In this document: one piece after another, positions 6,251 to 10,539 of the stretch
Layout: every line of letters begins with the position of its first letter
Position numbering within the stretch: position 1 is the stretch's first letter
Origin: CAYOFK01 sp964403185
GTDB taxonomy: Bacteria; Bacteroidota; Bacteroidia; Bacteroidales; VadinHA17
Reading direction: 5' to 3'
Assembly: GCA_964403185.1 (NCBI GenBank)
Contig: CAYOFK010000110.1
Location: 1-10,539, forward strand
Length of the DNA: 10,539 nucleotides
The notes under the pieces: model-generated
What the model was told of the DNA's origin: nothing
The model's database searches: none
What the model saw: only the letters and a program-made list of their open reading frames with translations
Position numbers and translations under genes: made by a program

Positions 6251-7244
6251 TTTCAGGTTCCTCCCCAAATCTCTTTGGTTTAATATAGCTGTTGATCAGC
6301 GGTACAAATGCATTCATGATAAGTATGGCAAACTGCACTCCTTCGGGATAGGCTCCGAACCTTCTGATAACGACGGTCAGGATCCCGATGCCGACTCCAA
6401 AAATGAGCATTCCCTTTGGTGTCATCGGGGAGGTTACATAATCCGTTGCCATGAATATTGCACCCAGCATCAGGCCTCCTGTAAGCAGGTGAAAAAGAGG
6501 GTTGATATTGGATTCCGGGTTTGCCAGCCAAAGGATGCCGGTAAAAACAATCACCGTAGTGATGATAGAAACCGGGATGTGCCAGGTGATGATCTTCCTG
6601 ATCAGAAGGTACCCAAGGCCTAAGATTAAAGCCAGGGCGCCAACCTCCCCGAGTGAACCTGCCATTTTCCCGTAAAACATCTCCATATTTGAGGGGATGT
6701 TCTCAAACAGGGTATTCACGGCCTGGTTGTTTCTGAGCCCTTCCTTCAAGATTCCCAATGGGGTTGCTCCTGTTACTGCATCTGTGAGTGATGTTTCAAA
6801 TCCTTGTGGTACCGGCCAACTGGTCATTTGTACGGGAAAGGAAATAAACAGGAAAACCCTTCCTGTCAATGCCGGATTGAAAGGGTTGTTCCCAATCCCG
6901 CCGAAGGTCATCTTACCCACTCCTATGGCTACAAGACTTCCGGTAATGACCAGCCACAGCGGGATGTTTACCGGGAGGCAGAATGCGAGTAATGCCCCGG
7001 TAACAATGGCTGATCCGTCCGTAAGGGAGGCCGGTTTTTTCAACAGGAATTTTTGAATGAGGTATTCAAAGAGCAGACAGGATGCAATCGAAACAGTTGT
7101 GACTGCGAGTACTCCCCAGCCAAATATCCACACCGACACAGCAAAAGCCGGTATGAGGGCGATCAGAACACCCCTCATGAGCTTCCCGGTTGATTCATTA
7201 CTGTGAATATGCGGAGAAGGAGATACGGTTATCATGTGACTCAT
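6243..7244 (-). CDS. rnfD: Rnf complex membrane subunit RnfD (covalent FMN)
   Basis: A 333-residue multipass membrane flavoprotein of the RnfD/NqrB family, which carries covalent FMN and probably the ion path. Visible motifs are SPHIHSNEST (10-19) at the N-terminus, GGIGNNPFNPALTGR (115-129), the flavinylation site TDAVTGATPLG (154-164) with the acceptor Thr161 in T-G-A-T, and the conserved GGLMLGAIFMATDYVTSPMTPKG (256-278). RRFGAYPEGVQFAILIMNAFVPLIN (294-318) is the typical end. Eight to ten hydrophobic segments are present and the length is normal. It starts with ATG at 7244 (a second ATG at 7235 is also possible), 20 bp after the rnfC stop. FMN on RnfD and RnfG is normally attached by ApbE, whose gene is not in this window. 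Confidence 0.96.
   Translation of the reverse strand: MSHMITVSPSPHIHSNESTGKLMRGVLIALIPAFAVSVWIFGWGVLAVTTVSIASCLLFEYLIQKFLLKKPASLTDGSAIVTGALLAFCLPVNIPLWLVITGSLVAIGVGKMTFGGIGNNPFNPALTGRVFLFISFPVQMTSWPVPQGFETSLTDAVTGATPLGILKEGLRNNQAVNTLFENIPSNMEMFYGKMAGSLGEVGALALILGLGYLLIRKIITWHIPVSIITTVIVFTGILWLANPESNINPLFHLLTGGLMLGAIFMATDYVTSPMTPKGMLIFGVGIGILTVVIRRFGAYPEGVQFAILIMNAFVPLINSYIKPKRFGEEPENG
6259..6266 (-). promoter_or_regulatory. Strong Shine-Dalgarno of rnfG
   Basis: GGGGAGGA on the minus strand, eight bases before the ATG at 6250, lies within the last codons of rnfD. It rules out the upstream TTG at 6268 as start, because that codon sits just before the Shine-Dalgarno itself. Confidence 0.7.
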
Positions 7245-7264
7245 TTTGGTCTGATTTACAGGTG

Positions 7265-8593
7265 TCAGTTTCTGCTTTTGATAATGTGAACAACTTTAAA
7301 TTTTCCCAGGCGGATGTAATCCAGAAGCGGTCTGTTCGCCGGACATACATAACTGCATGATCCACACTCAATACAATCCAGAGCCCGTTCTTTTTCAGCA
7401 CGGTCGAACAATTCTTTTTCAGTCAGGGTCATCAGCAGGTAGGGCTCCAGGCCCATGGGGCATACCGAGATGCATTTGGCACATCTGATGCAAGGTTTTA
7501 CGGATTTTCTGGAACTCACTTCTGCAGGCATAAGCACGATGCCAGAGGTCCCTTTGGTGACAGGAACGTCAAGGGAATTCAGGGCTTTACCCATCATGGG
7601 CCCCCCATTTATGATCTTTCCTGTATCTGCAGGCGAGCCACCTGAGGCCTCCACGATTATTGATACAGGCGTTCCAATTCGTGTTAAATAATTTGCAGGT
7701 CCCGAAAGATGATCTCCTGTAATTGTGACAACCCTGTCAATGAGGGGTTTATTTTTCTGTATGGCTTCATAGACAGCAAAAGCAGTGCCCACATTATGAA
7801 CCACCACACCAACATCAATGGGCAACCTCGCTGAGGGTACCTCCCTGCCCGTAAGTGCTTTTATAAGTTGTTTTTCTCCACCCTGGGGATACTTCACCTT
7901 CAGAGAGTGTACTTCAATATCCGGCATGCCACTGGTAAGGGTTTGAAAATGATTGATGGCATCGGGCTTGTTGCGTTCGATACCAATCATGCCCCTGGTA
8001 ACATTCAGGGCCTTCATAATGATCTGTAAACCAACCAGTATCTCGGCACCTTTCTCAAGCATGAGCCGGTGATCTGAAGTCAGGTATGGTTCACATTCCA
8101 CACCATTCAGGATGACCAGCTCCGCTTTTTTCCCCTTGGGGGCAGTCATTTTTACATGGGAAGGAAAGGCCGCACCACCCATCCCTACAATCCCGGCATT
8201 CAGGATTTTTTCAGCGATCTCCCCACTTGAAACCGCAATCTCCTTTTTCAGGTCCTGACTCCGGTCAATCTCCGGGATCCACTCATCTTCCACAACTTCT
8301 ATCACTACCGACAGGCGCTTATAGCCGGAACTGTCAGGAACCGCATCTACCTTTGTGACTTTCCCGGTTACTGAAGAATGGATGTTTGTGGAAACAAATC
8401 CTTTGTTCTGCCCGATGATCTGACCGGTTTTAACCATGTCGCCCCGGTTTACAAGTACTTCTGCCGGTGCACCTATATGTTGTGAAAGCGGAATGCTAAC
8501 AGTTTCAGGCAGGGGAAGGGTGGTAATTTGATTTCCTGAAGAGTATTTTTTTTCAGGCGGATGAATGCCTCCTTTTGGAAATGATTTGATCAC
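7265..8593 (-). CDS. rnfC: Rnf complex subunit RnfC (NADH-side Fe-S flavoprotein)
   Basis: A 442-residue peripheral subunit that exchanges electrons with NAD(H). Domain order fits the family. GGIHPPEKK (8-16) comes first, then a barrel-sandwich hybrid domain with VNRGDMVKTGQIIG (48-61). A Complex I 51-kDa-like nucleotide-binding domain follows, with GIVGMGGAAFPSHVK (134-148) and NGVECEPYLTSDHRLML (163-179). Next is an SLBB-like region (about 265-330). Last come two CxxCxxCxxxCP motifs that bind two [4Fe-4S] clusters (Cys 368, 371, 374, 378 and 407, 410, 413, 417). The start is GTG at 8593; no better ATG lies upstream, and the family N-terminus begins right there. It follows rnfB after 33 bp. 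It lacks the long Ala/Lys-rich tail of enterobacterial RsxC, which is normal outside Gammaproteobacteria. Confidence 0.96.
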   Translation of the reverse strand: MIKSFPKGGIHPPEKKYSSGNQITTLPLPETVSIPLSQHIGAPAEVLVNRGDMVKTGQIIGQNKGFVSTNIHSSVTGKVTKVDAVPDSSGYKRLSVVIEVVEDEWIPEIDRSQDLKKEIAVSSGEIAEKILNAGIVGMGGAAFPSHVKMTAPKGKKAELVILNGVECEPYLTSDHRLMLEKGAEILVGLQIIMKALNVTRGMIGIERNKPDAINHFQTLTSGMPDIEVHSLKVKYPQGGEKQLIKALTGREVPSARLPIDVGVVVHNVGTAFAVYEAIQKNKPLIDRVVTITGDHLSGPANYLTRIGTPVSIIVEASGGSPADTGKIINGGPMMGKALNSLDVPVTKGTSGIVLMPAEVSSRKSVKPCIRCAKCISVCPMGLEPYLLMTLTEKELFDRAEKERALDCIECGSCSYVCPANRPLLDYIRLGKFKVVHIIKSRN

Positions 8594-8626
8594 TTGTATC
8601 TGGTTTAAACGTTCAAAACAGCAGGG

Positions 8627-9490
8627 TTAATTTTCCGCAACTTCTGTGGCAGCCTCTTCCTTCACTTTTCTTGGGGGAAAGTGTATTTCGTGTATGGCAT
8701 TTGTGGGGCATTCAGGAACACACTTCCTGCACAGGCGGCATTTCTCAGAGTCGATAAATGCAAGGTTGTTGCCCATAGTGATAGCCTCGAATGGACATAC
8801 CTTGAAACATTTTGTGCATCCTGTACATGCTACAGAGCAATATTTTTTTGCCAGGCCACCTTTGTCCTCATTGATACAGGAGACAAAGATCTTCCGGTCC
8901 TTTTTGTTTCTTTTTCTCAATTCAATAATGTCGCGCGGACAGGCTTCAACGCAGGCCCCGCAAGCCACACATTTATCATCGAGGATCACCGGCAGCCCGG
9001 TTGTCTCATCCATGTACATGGCATCGAAATCACAGGCATCCACACATTCTCCGTGTTCCAGGCAGCCGTACGGACAATCTGTGTCTCCCGTATATAAGTT
9101 ATGAATGATGGTGCAGTTTTTTGCCCCGTCATAATGGTTGGTTCTTGGCCGGTTCTCAAACGAACCGGAGCACCGCACTACAGCTACCAGCGGATCTGCC
9201 TCCACAGCTTCCTTGCCAAGGATCCCGGCCGCTGTTGCCATGGTTTCATTGCCCCCAACCGGGCAGAACAGATCGTCAAAAGAGTCTGCTTTTACAAGGG
9301 CTTCAGCAAAGTTCCGGCATCCCGGGAATCCACAGCCCCCACAATTAGCGCCGGGCATGACCCCTTCAACCTCATCAATTCTCGGATCCTCATACACCTT
9401 GAATTTCTGAGCTACGAAATACAGGATCAGTGCGGCAGCCACGCCAAGGACACTCAAAGTAATGATTGTAAATAAAAGTACTGAGTTCAT
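8627..9490 (-). CDS. rnfB: Rnf complex subunit RnfB (ferredoxin-side polyferredoxin)
   Basis: A 287-residue subunit that accepts electrons from reduced ferredoxin. An N-terminal membrane anchor (about 4-27) is followed by the RnfB-type 4Fe-4S domain, GANCGGCGFPGCRNFAEAL, with Cys 50, 53, 58 and 76. Then come a CPYGC...ECVDAC set (Cys 139, 143, 149, 153) and three ferredoxin-like motifs (Cys 174/177/180/184, 222/225/228/232, 251/254/257/261). At least five [4Fe-4S] clusters are therefore likely, well above the three of the short (about 190 aa) gammaproteobacterial RsxB. Extra single cysteines (107, 126, 205, 218) are present. The C-terminal tail is acidic (EEAATEVAEN). It starts with ATG at 9490, 11 bp after the rseC stop, with no Shine-Dalgarno visible. 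The long form is usual in anaerobic Bacteroidota and Firmicutes. Confidence 0.96.
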   Translation of the reverse strand: MNSVLLFTIITLSVLGVAAALILYFVAQKFKVYEDPRIDEVEGVMPGANCGGCGFPGCRNFAEALVKADSFDDLFCPVGGNETMATAAGILGKEAVEADPLVAVVRCSGSFENRPRTNHYDGAKNCTIIHNLYTGDTDCPYGCLEHGECVDACDFDAMYMDETTGLPVILDDKCVACGACVEACPRDIIELRKRNKKDRKIFVSCINEDKGGLAKKYCSVACTGCTKCFKVCPFEAITMGNNLAFIDSEKCRLCRKCVPECPTNAIHEIHFPPRKVKEEAATEVAEN

Positions 9491-9501
9491 ATAATCTGAT
9501 A

Positions 9502-9924
9502 TTAGACCGGCTTTTTTAAGGTAAATATGAATTGCTTGTCAATTTTATTTCTCAAAAAGTAGAGTGCAAGATAATAGAGACCCACAAGTCCGATTGCAAA
9601 CAGCCCGCCCAGTACTTCACTCTTGAAAATGCCTGAAAAAAGAAACAGGGACGCGATCAGAAGCAACAAAGGAACTCCGTATCCCAGGGCAAGCGCTCTT
9701 AAGCCCAGAGATTTCTGCAAGGCAACCACCACCTGGTCTCCACGGGATACCTGAATCCCCTGATTTCCGATTTCAACCACTTTATCAGACACATCAGCCA
9801 TCCCGCAGGCGCTTTTAGCATGGCAGGAATTGCAGTCCTCCTGTGGTGCCAGTCTCACTAAAATTTTGTTGCCGGCAATCTGTTCCACGGTCCCCGGATG
9901 TTCAATCTCAGCTTCTTTATTCAC
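9502..9924 (-). CDS. rseC: RseC/MucC-family membrane protein, first gene of rnf operon
   Basis: A 140-residue protein of the RseC (SoxR-reducing system) family. A short N-terminal domain has a cysteine cluster, CNSCHAKSAC (Cys 31, 34, 40), followed by a small beta-rich part ending GDQVVVALQ, then two membrane segments (about 77-98 and 104-123) and a basic tail. In E. coli, RseC with the Rsx (Rnf) proteins helps reduce SoxR. In Bacteroidota the gene commonly precedes rnfB and may help assemble or regulate Rnf, but this is inference. The start is GTG at 9924, with no alternative until Met42. It lies 17 nt downstream of a TAnnTTTG promoter box, so it should be the first cistron of an rseC-rnfBCDGEA transcript with gaps of at most 33 bp. 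Confidence 0.9.
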   Translation of the reverse strand: MNKEAEIEHPGTVEQIAGNKILVRLAPQEDCNSCHAKSACGMADVSDKVVEIGNQGIQVSRGDQVVVALQKSLGLRALALGYGVPLLLLIASLFLFSGIFKSEVLGGLFAIGLVGLYYLALYFLRNKIDKQFIFTLKKPV

Positions 9925-9940
9925 CCCGAAAATTTTGAGG

Positions 9941-9948
9941 CAAATTTA
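9941..9948 (-). promoter_or_regulatory. Bacteroidota-type -7 promoter box for the rnf operon
   Basis: TAAATTTG on the minus strand fits TAnnTTTG exactly and lies 16 nt before the rseC GTG, giving a leader of only about ten bases. The region 19 nt upstream reads GTGT rather than TTTG, so the -33 box is weak. A very short leader is compatible with the lack of a Shine-Dalgarno. Confidence 0.5.
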
Positions 9949-10063
9949 GTATTGTTTCCTGTTGTACACACTAACTTATATCAGGTTTTGAATTCCCGCA
10001 GGGTTATTTAATATCAGTATAAATAAGACATCCGGGTTTCTGCATATAGAGATAGGAGAGGGA

Positions 10064-10086
10064 GGTGGTTCCTGTCGCCAACCACC
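10064..10086. repeat. Hairpin upstream of rnf
   Basis: GGTGGTT (10064-10070) and AACCACC (10080-10086) form a perfect 7-bp stem over a 9-nt loop. No T-run follows on either strand, so it is not an obvious terminator. It may be part of a dispersed intergenic repeat. Confidence 0.4.
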
Positions 10087-10254
10087 AATATTAGTGTATT
10101 CAATCGTGGATTCGTGGCTCGCCCTTGCGTTTCTGGTTTGCCCGGATTCTGAACGTTTAAATCGTAAAAAATAAAGCTTATGACAGTAAATAAAACATAA
10201 GGTCCTGAAGAGAAAATCTTTTTCAGCATTATCGAAAAATCAAAGCAGTTACAC

Positions 10255-10328
10255 TTTTGGAATTTGGAAATTGAAGTTTGGGATTTGTTTGTTATTTGGA
10301 ATTTGATTATTGGAAATTATTAGTATTT
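10255..10328. repeat. Low-complexity TTTGGAATT tract
   Basis: An irregular run of TTTGGAATTTGGAAATT-like units, all G, T and A on the plus strand with almost no C. Tracts of this kind occur between genes in Bacteroidota. The unit is not regular enough to call a clean tandem repeat. Confidence 0.55.
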
Positions 10329-10337
10329 ATTCTGTTC

Positions 10338-10384
10338 CGGTCCGGCAAAGCATCTTGCTTTTTCCTTGCATCAGGGCCGGACCG
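10338..10384 (+). repeat. GC-rich inverted repeat with nested stem
   Basis: CGGTCCGGC (10338-10346) pairs perfectly with GCCGGACCG (10376-10384). The loop holds a second stem, AAAGCA (10347-10352) with TGCTTT (10356-10361). TTTTAT follows on the plus strand, so a terminator for a plus-strand transcript is possible, but no plus-strand gene lies just upstream. A palindromic repeat element is the alternative. Confidence 0.5.
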
Positions 10385-10405
10385 TTTTATCGGTTGCCCG
10401 TGAAC

Positions 10406-10472
10406 GGGGCTGTATCAAAAGTGGCTACATTTGTTGTTATATACTGAAGATGAACTCAGCCGCCAGGCGGTT
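10406..10472 (+). repeat. 67-bp dispersed repeat, copy B (IS-end-like)
   Basis: Begins GGGGCTGTATCAAAAGTGG and ends CGCCAGGCGGTT. It is the partner of copy A at 4316-4380 and lies in inverted orientation, with both tips facing inward toward the rnf operon. The sequence past the tip differs between copies, as expected if the tip marks an element boundary. A short open frame on the minus strand runs across it but is too partial to call a transposase. Confidence 0.6.
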
Positions 10473-10539
10473 TTAAGTTCAATGCCCTTTTTACTTAATG
10501 CGCTATTGACAGACTCTGCAGAGTGAAATAAGCTTCATG

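Larger units (their letters stand above)
9949..10539. other. Gene-free region upstream of the rnf operon to the window edge
   Basis: This 591-bp stretch has no credible gene. The open frame at 10014-10229 (minus) codes a short peptide with one hydrophobic stretch and no recognised domain; part of it is made by a hairpin, so it is not called. The stretch holds a hairpin (10064-10086), a low-complexity TTTGGAATT tract (10255-10328), a 9-bp GC-rich inverted repeat (10338-10384), repeat copy B (10406-10472) and a 12-bp palindrome ACTCTGCAGAGT (10513-10524). If copy B is an insertion-sequence end, the rest of that element would lie beyond 10539. Confidence 0.6.

Noticed and set aside
6251..6268. 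N-terminal extension of rnfG from TTG at 6268
   Set aside because: A strong Shine-Dalgarno (6259-6266) lies inside this stretch, eight bases before the ATG at 6250, so the upstream TTG cannot be the start used.
10014..10229. 71-residue minus-strand open frame upstream of rseC
   Set aside because: No recognised family; it crosses a hairpin and a probable dispersed repeat, and most of it is low-information sequence. The single hydrophobic stretch near its N-terminus is not enough to call a gene.
10426..10533. Partial transposase on the minus strand at the right edge
   Set aside because: The minus-strand open frame across repeat copy B is under 40 codons, has no DDE motif or recognisable similarity, and ends at the repeat tip.
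1..10539. CRISPR array, tRNA or rRNA genes
   Set aside because: No regularly spaced direct repeats and no recognisable tRNA or rRNA sequence were found on reading the window.

Overview
This window looks like chromosomal DNA of a Bacteroidota (Bacteroidetes) member, probably an anaerobic or facultative one. Three things point there. The Rnf cluster has the order rseC-rnfB-C-D-G-E-A. RnfG has the flavin-site variant T-A-S-T in place of S-G-A-T. Two genes have a Bacteroidota-type -7 promoter box (TAnnTTTG) just upstream. Genus cannot be told from sequence reading alone.

Layout. (1) 1-1311: an AT-rich minus-strand gene for a DUF418/YeiB-family multipass membrane protein, bracketed by an inverted 15-bp repeat (14/15 match). 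(2) 1312-1849: no gene; it holds a dense composite inverted-repeat element at 1380-1534, then AT-rich DNA and the promoter of cysH. (3) 1850-2563, plus strand: an assimilatory adenylylsulfate (APS) reductase of the [4Fe-4S] type. (4) 2629-4074, minus strand: a J-domain protein with two C-terminal membrane segments, preceded by a SAM-dependent methyltransferase. (5) 4075-4502: no gene; it carries three small hairpins and a 65-bp repeat with an insertion-sequence-like tip. (6) 4503-9924, minus strand: a complete seven-gene rnf operon. (7) 9925-10539: no gene; it holds the rnf promoter, hairpins, a low-complexity TTTGGAATT tract and a second copy of the 65-bp repeat in inverted orientation.

How the genes work together. 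The Rnf genes encode a membrane redox pump that passes electrons from reduced ferredoxin to NAD+ (or back), coupled to Na+ or H+ transport. RnfB takes electrons from ferredoxin through many Fe-S clusters. RnfC carries the NAD(H) end, RnfD and RnfG carry covalent FMN, and RnfA and RnfE are the mirror-image membrane core. The RseC-like protein encoded first is a membrane accessory with a Cys cluster. All motifs needed for function are present and no frameshift is visible. The APS reductase gene stands alone, with no sulfate activation genes in the window.

No new defence, CRISPR or phage system was seen. The most unusual material is between genes: the composite inverted repeat beside the DUF418 gene, the inverted 15-mers around that gene, and the diverged 65-bp repeats whose tips face inward on either side of the rnf operon.
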